Shown here: one piece after another, positions 40,863 through 50,606 of the stretch
Position numbering within the stretch: position 1 is the stretch's first letter
Layout: each line of letters opens with the position of its first letter
Assembly (NCBI GenBank): GCA_963585895.1
Contig: OY757916.1
Coordinates: 19,027,223 to 19,091,222, forward strand
Direction: 5' to 3'
From: Sepioteuthis lessoniana
Lineage: Eukaryota > Mollusca > Cephalopoda > Myopsida > Loliginidae
DNA length: 64,000 bases
Notes under the pieces: model-generated
Told to the model about the DNA's origin: nothing
The model's input: the letters and a program-made list of their open reading frames with translations, nothing else
The model's database searches: none
Made by a program: the position numbers and the translations under genes

Positions 40863-41490
40863 ATTATTGTTAGTGGTGGTGGTATTATACGCCTTGCGAG
40901 TTATTTTACACCAGTTTAAACAGGTGGAATTTGATTGGAGTTTGAGAGACAGAAAGTCTACTGAGGTCTCTAGGACTTTTCCCAGTATTCAAGCCGATCT
41001 AAACAATGATTCTTCCTCTGATTTCCAATTTTTCCAGTCTTCTTTGCAAGCCTTTGAGAACTGTTCCAAGTGCGCTATATACTATTGGTATCACCGTCAC
41101 CCTCATGTTCCACCGGTTTTGTTTGTTTGTTTGTTTGTTTTGTTTTTTGTTTTTTTAGTTCTCTGACACAGTTCAAGAATTTGTTTATCCCTTCGTCTTT
41201 TTTTAATTTTCATTCTGTGGTCGGTTTGTCTGAAAAAAAAATCCCAGAGAATTTTATGCATATCCTTTTCTTCGATGAATTCTGCTTTGGGCATGTACAA
41301 TTTGGTAGTATGGTGAAGTTTTAGGCATTTGCACAATTCCCAGTAGATCAACTTTCCCACCCAGTTGTGTTTTGCTTTTGAGCTAGTTTGCAGTTTTGAT
41401 GTGATGAACCGCTTCATTACTTTCGCCCCATAACCTACACTTGCTATTGAGTTGTGCATTATTAATTTTTGCATTAACATAATTGGCCCT
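40863..41490 (-). mobile_element. REL LINE 3' part, second tandem copy
   Basis: Contains the reversed 3' end (CCTTGCGAGTTATTTTACAC, TATCACCGTCACCCTCATGT). On minus, ORF 41103-41480 gives KHNWVGKLIYWELCKCLKLH, KLYMPKAEFIEEKDMHKILW and DF...QTDH, the region between zinc knuckle and REL endonuclease. The PD-containing motif is deleted. A (GTTT)n run lies near 41118-41150. Confidence 0.85.
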
Positions 41491-41664
41491 TATGACGTTG
41501 TTTTATGCTGTGATCAAAAGAGAATCATTTTTTTTAAAAGAATTTCTTGAAATATTTATATATTGTAATTTATATGCTATTACTATAAGATGAAAATATT
41601 TGTATATTATTAGATAAGAATATTTGTATATTGTAATTGTATATCATTACTATTTGATAAAAAC

Positions 41665-41905
41665 ATTTGGTTTGGTTTCTTTGTTTTAATGGCATATCAA
41701 CCTTTATAATACCAAAGCCAGCTTTCTAGAAGAACAGTAGTGATACTATTTAACCCATAGCTGAGAGGATAAGGGAGTTCATACCTTTGCCAAGGGTATT
41801 TGTTACAAAGTGAACGATATAGCACGACTGGATTTGCGAACTCGCATACTATGATTCCAAAGTCCTTCGCTTTAACCATTACACAATGAGAACAGCCACA
41901 AGAAT
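41665..41905 (-). mobile_element. SINE-2, near full length, diverged
   Basis: TTTGGTTTCTTTGTTTTAAT, GGCATATCAACCTTTATAAT, GAACAGTAGTGATACTATTT, GTTCATACCTTTGCCAAGGG and AACCATTACACAATGAGAAC give the reverse SINE-2 order. Confidence 0.85.
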
Positions 41906-42585
41906 ATTTGTTTGTTAGCAATTGTTATTACTATAAGATAAGAATATGTGTATATTGTAATTGTACAGTATTACTATTAGATAAGAATATTTGAAATAAT
42001 AAAACTGTGTTCAAAGAAATATGATTAAAATATAATTATTTCTTGAAACTATAGTATTGCTTGAAAAAAAAACTGACTTCAGCATCGGGATGATATCACG
42101 GAGAACCAACCAACCAAACAAACAAACAAACAAACAAACAACTCACCAAGACATACTAATTGACAGAGAAGTATCAAGATTTGAGTAAGGGTGGCTGACG
42201 TGGGTTATAAATGCAGTCATCTTTGGAAAATATTATGAAAGATTTTTTTAAAGATCTGAAAAGTTTATTTTGTTCGGCGTAGCATCCAACGATGTCATCT
42301 TTGAGCCAGATATATAGCTTAGAAAAATACAAACAGTGATACAATGCGTAAAAGCATCCCTTAAGCTAAGCGGGTGCAACGTTCCGAATAAAGCTTCTGA
42401 AATAAATTGGCCACCTGATAAAATTCACATCAATGAAGTATAAACAAATAATAGTAATAACAATAATAAAGATTCAGTTATAATTATGATGAAAAAAAGA
42501 GACTTACGTATATTTTTTAGATACTGAAATATACGCTTCCACCCTCCCCCCAAAAAATGCTAAGCTCTTGCGTTCTGAATGCAGA
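41906..42585. other. Unassigned AT-rich gap
   Basis: Four near-repeats of ATAAGAATATTTGTATATTGTAATT-type text (in pieces, 41560-42000) flank the SINE-2 copy on both sides. A (CAAA)n run is near 42105-42140. No frame of interest. Confidence 0.35.
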
Positions 42586-42830
42586 GGCACGCTTAGCGTA
42601 ACGGTTATCATTGTAGAAAATGAAATCTGTACCCCGATATCAAATCTTAAACGAGGCTGTTTGCATTCCATTTCTAGCTAAGTCCCGCGGTAAAAAACAT
42701 GAATCTATCTGTTCTCCCTCGAACTATAGGTAAATAGTAGGGCAGACTGAATTTCTTTAGCCTTGGTTAAACAACCAACACGGGAGACGTAAAACTCTAT
42801 GACCATCTTTAAAAAGTTGACTTTGGTGAA
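42586..42830 (+). mobile_element. SINE-1, old copy
   Basis: GGCACGCTTAGCGTAACGGT, CTGTTTGCATTCCATTTC, GGTAAATAGTAGGGCAGACT and AGACGTAAAACTCTATGACC. The B box is eroded (ATATCAAATCTT). Confidence 0.72.
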
Positions 42831-42884
42831 ATAATAAAACTATGAAAAACACTGTATAATTTAGATATTCCACGCCTTGTCCGT

Positions 42885-43285
42885 GTTGCAAGGTTCGTTG
42901 ATTGATTGATTTTAACGGTATGTCAACCGGTCTGGGGTTATTTTATACCAAGAGGGAAATAGTGTACATTGTACGTTCACTTTTTTTGTGTTACGGTTAT
43001 AAGATGTCAAGTGTTCCTTTGCAAAAAGATCTGTTTGACCCTATGATGGAATTCAAACAGGTACTGCCACTTGGGATCAGGGTGGAACTAAGAGTAATAG
43101 CAGTGAAGAGGTACTTCACACTCACCAGATCTCCAGAACTCGAAACTCACCACCTGATGCAGTTTAGTCTCATACCCAGAACACCTCTTTTGGTGTGTGG
43201 GGGAGGTCTTGCACTTCTGCAAAGACAAAATCAATTTATTCTAAACCTCGCCGACAGGGCGGCGTGGCGGAAGGGTTGGGTAAAT
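42885..43285 (-). mobile_element. LR1, old copy
   Basis: GGTATGTCAACCGGTCTGGG (tail), GTACTGCCACTTGGGATCAG, GTGAAGAGGTACTTCACAC, GAACTCGAAACTCACCACCT and a TCTTGCACTTCTGCAAAGAC box follow LR1 in reverse. The 136-codon frame over it is a by-product. Confidence 0.7.
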
Positions 43286-43369
43286 ACATTCTACGTAAGA
43301 TATATTATTTAGTATTTTTTAAAACTCTTTTGGTACGAGAAGTTATGTTCAGATGAAAGAAAGCGTAAG

Positions 43370-43480
43370 AATCAGAATATGGTTAGAGGGGAGGAAGAAG
43401 AGAAAGGAGAGAAGGACATTGAGGAGGCGGTGAAGGAAGAAGAAATCGAGTAGCATAGGAGGGGAGGTGGAGGAGGAGGA
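43370..43480. repeat. Polypurine tract (about 110 bp)
   Basis: Nearly all A/G on plus (GGGGAGGAAGAAGAGAAAGG and GGAGGTGGAGGAGGAGGAG), with few pyrimidines. Such tracts can form triplex DNA. It does not code for a recognised product. Confidence 0.8.
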
Positions 43481-43487
43481 GATCCCC

Positions 43488-43645
43488 TTTGGTTTAAATT
43501 CAGAGTTTTCCTTCTTCTAGACTGTGTGCAATGTCAAGATTAAAGATCCTTGTCGGCCCTACTATTTACCCATAGCTTAAGGGATGATAGTTGGATACAC
43601 GTTTTCTAAAGTTATTAGTGCTTTGTGTTATACTAACAGCCCGAA
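43488..43645 (-). mobile_element. SINE-1, old fragment
   Basis: TTCAGAGTTTTCCTTCTTCT, CTACTATTTACCCATAGCTT and AAAGTTATTAGTGCTTTGTG. Head and tail lost. Confidence 0.72.
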
Positions 43646-44280
43646 AGAGGAAACGTTCGTTCATTTGTAAAGATTAGAATTGTTCAAAGATTTTTTTTCC
43701 ACTTTAGAAGGGACGATGACACGATTTCGATGACTGCCGTAAAAGAAATACCCAACAAGTCAGGTGAGGTGACTTTTATCTTTACTGAGAGCCTCCAGTT
43801 CGAAGTCCGATGCCAGACAATGTTGTGTTGTCTTAAATAGTTCTACACTTAAGCTCTGACCCTGGTACCAGAGATCGATTGTTGAATTTAGGAAGAGAAT
43901 CGTGATCCTTTTGAAGGTTTAAACAAAGCAGCCAGTGAGCTTCTCATGTTATAAACATTTTCCAGACGCAAAGCTGACATTCATCCCAACCATATCCTAT
44001 GTCGCAATTACTGGAACATGACAAAATGCCCGCTGAAACGGATAAGAATGGCGGGAAAGCGACCAGAGAAAACATTCAGAGTCGGGTTGGATTAATAGGG
44101 CTAATCAACAAAAACGTAGAATGCTGTAATACTCTGCTTAAAGTGAAAATCGCCTTTACGCCACTCTTCTAAAGTAAATTTCAGTTCATACGAACGTCAT
44201 TACGTCCGAGGTTGCATCACTCAGTAATGTCTCTTATAACAATATAAAAAGGACGTGAAATGAATAACTCATTTTCCTTT
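43646..44280. other. Unassigned gap
   Basis: No listed repeat and no domain-bearing frame on either strand. Base composition is more balanced than the surroundings. Confidence 0.3.
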
Positions 44281-44292
44281 AAAATATACTTT

Positions 44293-44913
44293 AATTGATT
44301 GCTTGGTTGGTTGGGTTTTATGGCATATCAACCTTTGTAGGTTATTTTACGCCAAACCCATTTTTATGCTAATAGTTCTATTTCAAAAAATTCAGTTAAA
44401 TATGAATACACCGTTTGTCAAAAACATTTCTATTTCAAGCAATTCAGTTTATTCAAACAGTTCTAACTCAGCTAATTCAGTTTAGTATAAGTACACACAA
44501 TTATATGTCAAAACATTTCTATATTAAACAATTCAGTAAAGTTTCAATATCAAAAACAGTTCCATTTCAAACCATTCAGTTTGGTATAAGCACGCAGTTT
44601 AAATGTAAGTACGGTTTTATTTTTAAAACAGTTCAATTACAGACAATTTAGTTTAGTCAAACAGTTCTAATTCAAACAAATCAATTTAGCATAAGTATGC
44701 AGTTAATTCTATTTAACCCATAGATAAGGCCCTAACAGGTGCTACCATTCCGGGCCAGAGTGGACCTTGGGGCAAAGACAATGAAGGGGTGCTCCGCATT
44801 CCCCAAAGCTCCATCATCACTGGAACCTCACCATCAGATGGTTTAGTGTTATATCCAGGACTCTCATTGCAGAGGTGCAGTCAGTGTTTTCTACAGCCCC
44901 GGCTGACAGGGCA
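44293..44913 (-). mobile_element. LR1, complete, 12-bp TSD
   Basis: Reverse LR1 from GGTTGGTTGGGTTTTATGGC tail to GCCCCGGCTGACAGGGC head. AAAATATACTTT (44281-44292) and AAAACATACTTT (44914-44925) are the TSD with one mismatch. ORFs 44303-44485 and 44415-44651 are produced by its TTCAGTTTA units. Confidence 0.9.
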
Positions 44914-45013
44914 AAAACATACTTTGAATAAATAAAAATGCATAAAAAATTAACAATAAAAGATAAACATTTTTAAGAATTTTAGATATAATAAGAGGAT
45001 TCCGAATTACGAT

Positions 45014-45287
45014 CCTATTTACCAACACCTCCGCTCGGGCAGGATATGACACAAGGAGTTTCACAGGTTTTAATTCAGAGTTTTCCTTCTCCTAGATTAG
45101 TTGCCTCACCAAGGCTGAAGAACTCAGTCTGTCCTACTATTTACCCATAGCTGGAGGGAGAATAATTAGATTCATACCTTTCCCAAGGGTATTAGTGATA
45201 TGTGAAATGCTATCAGTCTCGTCCAGGATTTGAACTCGTGTCGCCGTGTCCATTTCCTACGACGATAACCATTATACTACAGGCACC
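45014..45287 (-). mobile_element. SINE-1, near full length, exact 13-bp TSD
   Basis: CTATTTACCAACACCTCCGC to ACCATTATACTACAGGCACC. TCCGAATTACGAT lies at 45001-45013 and 45288-45300. Some 15 bases near the tail are deleted. Confidence 0.93.
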
Positions 45288-45300
45288 TCCGAATTACGAT

Positions 45301-46214
45301 AAAACATTTAAAATACATGACAGGATATTCATACTTGAAGCATTTTAAGGGGTAATCACAAGGTAAATAATATAATCTAATGATGTTCTTTATTCTTTAG
45401 AAATATTTATAAAATTTGTTTTTAGAGTTCTTTAAGGTTAAATGATGGTTACATTCTTTCATGGGTCGTTTACGCTAGTTATATTATGTTCTCATTCAAA
45501 GGTCTGAGCTTAAATGTGGAACTATTTTCAACAACACAGTATTGTCTGACATCGAACTTCGTCAAAAACTGGGTTACACTACAGCTTTTGAAACCACTTA
45601 ATGACGGAGGGCTGGGTATGGCAGTAATTTTATTGTGTTGAACATTCTTTAAAAATATGACTAGAATATATTTTTAGTGTTCTTTAAGATTTAGCGATAC
45701 TTATTTTATTTCACGAGTTATTCACGCTAGTTTTATGGGATTTGTTCTCATTCTAAGCCCTTTTTATGGCATCATGTCCGGCTTACGTAAAAAAAAATGG
45801 CTGTTTAAAATGATTAATGATATCGGGTACGTTATGACTATATTATCTACTTTTCTTTAACAGAAAGAAAAAATCTATGATTTGAAATCTACAAGGCAAA
45901 AGTAAAAGGAAGTCAATGTTACAGCTCTAAAGAAGAAAATTTAGGTTCTTACTGCTGGTACCCGGTTACATGTTACATGGAGTGGAAGAGTATATTGTCA
46001 GCGGTGTGTCAGGGGTTTTGGCCACCCTTAAACGATAACCCAATGGCCGCCTCCTTTCTTAAACGCAATACTACTTTGACTGTTATAAAAACACGTCTAT
46101 GAAAGATTGATTGATAATAGTGATGAAAATTTATACCGGTGAAGAAGAAAAAAAAACAAATTTTGTAATTCAATTTAAAATATGGAGAAAAAAATATAAA
46201 CTCTAAAATCCTTA
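45301..46214. other. Gap with a diverged direct repeat (~246 bp apart)
   Basis: TTTGTTTTTAGAGTTCTTTAAGG and TTTACGCTAGTTATATTATG (near 45417-45490, in pieces) recur as TTTTTAGTGTTCTTTAAGAT and TTCACGCTAGTTTTATGGG (near 45670-45740). About three quarters of positions match. No gene recognised. Confidence 0.45.
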
Positions 46215-46410
46215 GGTGTCGTCGTAGTGTAATGGTTAAAGTGATAGAATCGTAGTACGCAAGTTCGAACTTCAGTCGCGCGATAACATACCCTTGGGAA
46301 AGGTATGAACCCTCTTAGCTATGGGTTAAATAGTACCACTACTGTTCTTCTAGAAGTAGGGCTTTGGCATTAAATAACTCACGAAGGTTGACATGATATT
46401 AAACAACCAA
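46215..46410 (+). mobile_element. SINE-2, with internal deletion
   Basis: GGTGTCGTCGTAGTGTAATG, GCAAGTTCGAACTTCAGTCG, CCCTTGGGAAAGGTATGAAC, GGGTTAAATAGTACCACTAC and the tail GAAGGTTGACATGATATTAA. TCTAAAAT-type words flank it, a weak TSD. Confidence 0.85.
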
Positions 46411-47180
46411 TCTAAAATATGAAAAAGTTAAAAGTAATTCAACTATGAAAAACACTGAATAACTTAGATATTTATTCCCCCTCACTAAAAAAATTATGAA
46501 ATAACAAGGAACTGAGGTATTTAAGGAAAGTATGAAAAACACGAAACAATAAAGTATTATCTTTTTAACTTTCCATATTGTAAAATCCTTTAAGATGTCT
46601 TCGAGGTCAAGCGGTTCGATATATTCTCTTTCAATAGAAAAAATCGCAAAGTTAATGAATGAGTCTATGATTGCTTAGAGTTAGATCACAAGAAAGTAAT
46701 AAAAATTATAGAAATGGCCACCCTATGCAGTCTATACACCCCACGCTACGCCACTGAGTACCGCCTGGTTACCTTCATTTCTCTGAGAGATGTCTTCAAA
46801 TATATTACTCAGTATGATACCCCAGCAACCGATAGGTTGGGGGAAACATCCACCCAACTTCTGACACCCGTTGTATTTTCTAGGAATTCTAAATAATAGC
46901 CATAAAATTTATTAATCATATCTGTCTAGGACTGAGTGTGATATTTTGAATGATTGGTCCCTTGTCCATGCCAACAATAGGGTTACCACTTTTTTGGCTG
47001 CAACTTGAACGAAAACCAAAAACAAAAACGAATAACGAAAGAGAAACAAGACAAAGATAATTTCAGTGCAAAAATAATGTTCCTCAAACTCAAGATTAAT
47101 GTATTTCATTTATATAAAAGATTCTCTATTGATTTTGGGAAGACTTTATTTATATAAAAGTTTTGCTATCTGTGCCGTTT
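46411..47180. other. Unassigned AT-rich gap
   Basis: Frames at 46714-46896 and 46912-47109 show no recognised domain. ACTATGAAAAACACTG occurs here and near 42840, a short shared word of unknown meaning. Confidence 0.3.
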
Positions 47181-47184
47181 GAAA

Positions 47185-47503
47185 GAGCCCAGTCGGCTGG
47201 GGTTATAGAATACGCGGACTGCAGAGAGGTAAGACCCAACCGACGAGTGTCCTGGTTATGACGTTAAATCATCTGATGGTGAGCTTCCAGTTCTTCAGCT
47301 TTGGAGAATGTAGAGAACCTCTTTGTTGCCATTACTCCCAAATCCGGAGATGTGATATCTGTTGGGGTCCCATCTATGGATGAAATACAAATGCATAATC
47401 ATTTTCGAAACTTGAGACCATTTAACTGTGTGCAATCAAAAGAGTCTTGGCTCGTTTAAAGATGTTACCCACAAACTATTTGTTTATAACACGCATATAT
47501 TTA

Positions 47504-47534
<31 letters not shown>

Positions 47535-47595
47535 AACAGGATTTGAGATTAAATGACAAGGAGTGGTATGCCATAAAACATTACTAACCGACCGT
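47185..47595 (+). mobile_element. LR1, second subfamily
   Basis: Head CCCAGTCGGCTGGGGTTATA, CGACGAGTGTCCTGG, ATCTGATGGTGAGCTTCC, then ACCATTTAACTGTGTGCAA as in the 24950 copy, a (TG)n run, and a short tail GGTATGCCATAAAACA. The two copies define a subfamily with different middle units. Confidence 0.78.
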
Positions 47596-47699
47596 TTGTG
47601 AGGATTTTTCAAGAAGAAAAGTGAAGCGTTTTGCAATCTTTCTAATGCTAATTAAACCAGTGTAACAAAAAAAAATCTTAAGGTATAAACAACGGATAA

Positions 47700-47915
47700 A
47701 GTCAGAAAAATTTTCGGAGCAGAATAATATATAGATGCATAAAACAGACCTGTTCAAGATATATATACATAGTCATCCACAGACAGACTGTTTCGTTTTA
47801 TCAGAACTCTTCAGTGTCGTTAGACACGCAGGACGCTCGGAGCCGGGATCGAAACCCGTCCAACTTTACGCTAGACTGTAATTCAGTCCACTCGTCCACC
47901 AAGCGGACCAGGAAT
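47700..47915 (-). mobile_element. SINE-like element: tRNA-like promoter + hammerhead core
   Basis: On minus, a tRNA-like region has an A box TGGACGAGTGG (47888-47898), an anticodon-like hairpin GACTG-AATTA-CAGTC (47874-47888) and a B box GGTTTCGATCCC (47845-47856) inside a pairing CGGG...CCGG arm. About 30 bases later comes the hammerhead core at 47775-47817, then a TA-rich 3' end. Pol III boxes followed by a hammerhead recall the Schistosoma Sm-alpha SINE-like family. Element ends and TSD were not resolved. Coordinates are approximate. Confidence 0.6.
47775..47817 (-). ncRNA. Hammerhead ribozyme-like motif, copy 1
   Basis: On minus: ACA, then core CTGAAGA (fits CUGANGA), stem II GTT-CTGATAA-AAC, GAAA, then CAGTCTGTC with the cleavage triplet GTC, followed by TGTGG. 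Stem I pairs ACA with TGT; stem III is very short. All conserved core bases are present. Stem II has only 3 bp, so activity is uncertain. Confidence 0.6.
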
Positions 47916-48094
47916 TTTTTAAGGTATTTTTTTTTAATTTTTAGAAACAGCAGCAGCAGCCTTTGTTTACATTTTTTATACCCTATCGGCTACCAGAGTG
48001 CTCAATTCTTTCGAAGAGTTTTGCATTACGCTAGCGGCGGCCGGCAATTCCTTCGCCAGAGAGTTCAACCCCCATGGGGGAGCATATATATATA

Positions 48095-48145
48095 TCAACT
48101 ACACTGAAGAGTTGTCATACAACGAAACAGTCTGTCTGTGGATTA
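48095..48145 (+). ncRNA. Hammerhead ribozyme-like motif, copy 2 (best)
   Basis: CTGAAGA at 48104-48110, stem II GTTGT-CAT-ACAAC at 48111-48123 (5 bp), GAAA at 48124-48127, stem III ACA-GTC-TGT, cleavage triplet GTC at 48134-48136. Stem I pairs CTACA before the core with TGTGG after the cleavage site (5 bp, one G-U). This satisfies the hammerhead consensus (C-U-G-A-N-G-A, G-A-A-A, N-U-H). Very short stem III is known for hammerheads in Penelope-like elements. It is not proven to be active. Confidence 0.7.
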
Positions 48146-48397
48146 ATATATATATATATATATATATATGTACACCCCCTCATGAGTTGAGCTATCTAGT
48201 ACGGAAAATTTGCCGGGTGCTTCATACGCTGAAAGAATTTGCAAGAATTAAGCACGCCGGATGACGTATATGTAGAAAGTTATACGAAGAAAATGTCTTC
48301 ACTTCCGTTAAGAATGACGATGGCTCCGGGGAAATATGGCAAACTGACGTACAGTCTGCCGGCTTTCGATTCCTGCTTGAAGCATTTAGTGGGTCTT

Positions 48398-48440
48398 GCC
48401 ACACTGAAGGTTCTGATACAACGAAATAGTCTGATTGTGG

Positions 48441-48441
<1 letters not shown>
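48398..48441 (+). ncRNA. Hammerhead-like motif, copy 3 (decayed)
   Basis: Same order as copy 2 about 300 bp downstream: CTGAAGG at 48404-48410, TTCTGATACAAC, GAAA at 48423-48426, TAGTCTGATTGTGG. A9 is G, stem II is reduced to 2 bp and the GTC cleavage triplet is lost, so it should not cleave. It looks like the second terminal copy of a repeated unit. Confidence 0.6.
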
Positions 48442-48442
<1 letters not shown>

Positions 48443-48483
<41 letters not shown>

Positions 48484-48486
48484 CTA
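48443..48486. repeat. (TA)n microsatellite
   Basis: Pure TA run after the decayed hammerhead copy. A matching run follows copy 2 (48147-48168), so the TA run is part of the repeated unit. Confidence 0.92.
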
Positions 48487-48531
48487 TATAAATGAATATA
48501 TAACTAAATTGTTGATGAACAAATTAAACGT

Positions 48532-49119
48532 ATGATCAAAAATGTTAACCAACAAAATAAACAGTGTACTACTCCATCCAGTCAACAAACATATATCAAA
48601 CGTTTTTATCGTAACCAAATGCACTACAATTATAAATCCGATGAAAAAATAATGAAAACATTGATTCACAAAAACATACTCCCCACTGATCCTAATAAAA
48701 AAATAAAACTTATTATATATTATAATAAGTTTAAAACCTCGAATTTGGTCATTAGAAATAACTCCTCTCCCTCGATTGGGGTGTTGCAAAAAACCAACGT
48801 TATATATAAATTTAAATGTCCCCTAGGAGATTGTATATCTGATAATAATAATATATATGTTGGTTTAACCTCAACTACCCTATCGAGGAGACTTACAATG
48901 CACCTTTCTGACACAAGTTCAATAGTTCAGCATTTAAAAAAACATTCATGCCCAACAACACAACTACGAAAAATTCTCACCGACAATACAACAATACTCG
49001 AACATCAAAATAATAAACAAAAACTTCAGATTCTCGAAGCACTATATATTAGAAACTTGCAACCAGCACTTAATAGAATTAATTTTCAAACCAGTGCTAA
49101 CGTACTTAAATGTCTTTAG
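48532..49119 (+). CDS. Penelope-like element C-terminal GIY-YIG endonuclease, partial
   Basis: An open 195-codon frame. After KLIIYYNKFKTSNLV, residues 92-101 (YKFKCPLGDC) and 108-124 (IYVGLTSTTLSRRLTMH) form the PLE GIY-YIG nuclease signature, with a Cys pair before, the YVG strand, Arg 119/120 and His 124. QHLKKHSC, ILEHQNN and LQILEALYIRNLQPALN (acidic and Asn positions of the fold) follow. In the complete element this domain nicks target DNA and is fused to a reverse transcriptase, absent here. The frame is free of stops back to a TAA about 30 bases before the ATG, so the start codon shown is not the element's true start. It looks young. Confidence 0.85.
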   Translation: MIKNVNQQNKQCTTPSSQQTYIKRFYRNQMHYNYKSDEKIMKTLIHKNILPTDPNKKIKLIIYYNKFKTSNLVIRNNSSPSIGVLQKTNVIYKFKCPLGDCISDNNNIYVGLTSTTLSRRLTMHLSDTSSIVQHLKKHSCPTTQLRKILTDNTTILEHQNNKQKLQILEALYIRNLQPALNRINFQTSANVLKCL

Positions 49120-49237
49120 CTACTGGCACTATTTACAGAATTACATTTAAAAGCAAGCGCCATAATCTCCAACAGCAAAGACGTCCTTACACAGTAGTAA
49201 TTTGCTAAAACAAAAGTTACATCACTTTTGTAACAGA

Positions 49238-49290
49238 TTCTCCCCTGATGATGGCCCAAAGTCGGGCAGAAAGTACTAGGGATACATACA
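49238..49290 (+). ncRNA. Hammerhead-like motif downstream of the PLE ORF
   Basis: CTGATGA at 49245-49251, stem II TG(G)CCC-AAAGTC-GGGCA with one bulged G, GAAA at 49269-49272, then GTACTA|GGGATAC. TCCC before the core pairs with GGGA after the potential cleavage site (CTA). Stem III would be one A-U pair with a 4-nt loop. The core is intact and position in the PLE 3' region fits known PLE hammerheads. The tiny stem III leaves doubt. Confidence 0.5.
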
Positions 49291-49454
49291 ACTATGGACA
49301 ATACCTTAATCAGTTCCCCCCGAATACGATAAAAGTAATACGGGAATTCGAACGGATCCAAAAGAGAATATGTAGGCATAAAATGTCTATTATGTTTAAT
49401 GAAATTTGCATATATATAGATATATATATACCAAGCCCTCCTCACAAGCAAGGT

Positions 49455-49710
49455 CTGACTCAAAGTCTATTCTAAGCAGAGTTTAACTGCTTTGAATTCA
49501 AACTTTTCCTTCTCCAAGATAGGTTGCCATATCAAGGTTAAAGAGCTGTCTGTCCTAATTTTTACCCAAAGCTAAAGGGAGAATAATTGGATTTATACAT
49601 TTCCCAATTATATAAGCGTTAAGTTAGACGTAAACAGCCTCTTCCAGGTTTGAACTATTGGCACCGTGTGTCTATTTCCTTCAACACTGACCATTACACC
49701 ACGAATAACT
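49455..49710 (-). mobile_element. SINE-1, old copy
   Basis: AAGCAGAGTTTAACTGCTTT, CCTTCTCCAAGATAGGTTGC, GGGAGAATAATTGGATTTAT and ACTGACCATTACACCACGAA follow the reverse family order. The tail is short. Confidence 0.8.
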
Positions 49711-49964
49711 CTATTGTATGTAAGAGAGTGCTGGTTTTGTGATGGTGATTACATGATTGTATAGTTTGTACCCAAACAATACAAAATCAAACCATATCTA
49801 AAAAAAAAAAAAATAACTCAGTCAAATGATATGATCAAAAGCACTTAAGAGTAGAACTTGGGGCAACTTCTTTGAGAATTGGACCCTGATACAATGAAAT
49901 TAGGAAGAAATCTAAAGAACATAAAAAATCATAAAAAGGAAAGTTCCGTGGTCTTTAACCAAAC

Positions 49965-49976
49965 TTATATATATAC

Positions 49977-50041
<65 letters not shown>
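49965..50041. repeat. (TA)n(TG)n microsatellite
   Basis: TA run then about 25 TG units, the longest GT run in the window. Confidence 0.92.
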
Positions 50042-50042
<1 letters not shown>

Positions 50043-50091
50043 AAATCAATGTTTTCCATGCTAAAAGAAAAAATGTTCATTTTAGTGCCAG

Positions 50092-50560
50092 AAATAGGCT
50101 AGAGAAGCTATAAATTTTGTATCCATATTTTTTCATTTATCGTCCAATCAGCGCTTACTCACTAGTTTTAAAATTTCTTGTGATACTTCGTAGATGACAA
50201 TATTTGACTCGCCGCGAAAAATTTGAAGTCTCAAAACCCCAAATGATTTAAGAAATCTATTCCCTTCTCGATTATTAAAGATATATTTTAACCAACAAGA
50301 ATCGTAAATACATCTACGTTTTTTTTTACCTAATTTCAAGCCAATCTAAATAGTATAAATGATCAAAGAAATAAATATTTCTTCTGTAAGTATGGATTTA
50401 TTCTATAATTACTCAACAACTTTTTCGTTTATTTATTTTGAGAGAAAATTTGATATTCTTTTCTTTCAAAAATGCATCTAATTTCAACATCGTTTAATTA
50501 TCATAAAATTGAACTAGATTGTTTAAATTTTCATAACGTTAAAAATATTCTTACAACTAT
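50092..50560 (-). repeat. Unclassified repeat U, copy 2
   Basis: On minus: AGAAATATTTATTTCTTTGA, TCATTTATACTATTTAG, GGCTTGAAATTAGGTAAAA, GATTTCTTAAATCATTTGGGG, ACTTCAAATTTTTCGCGGCG, GTCAAATATTGTCATCTACG and GCGCTGATTGGACGATAAAT. The same words in the same order occur at 61665-61900 on plus. No reading frame is conserved. Confidence 0.65.
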
Positions 50561-50606
50561 TCCATCTGTACCCTGCTCATAAAAAATGTTCATTTGCAAC
50601 CGCATA

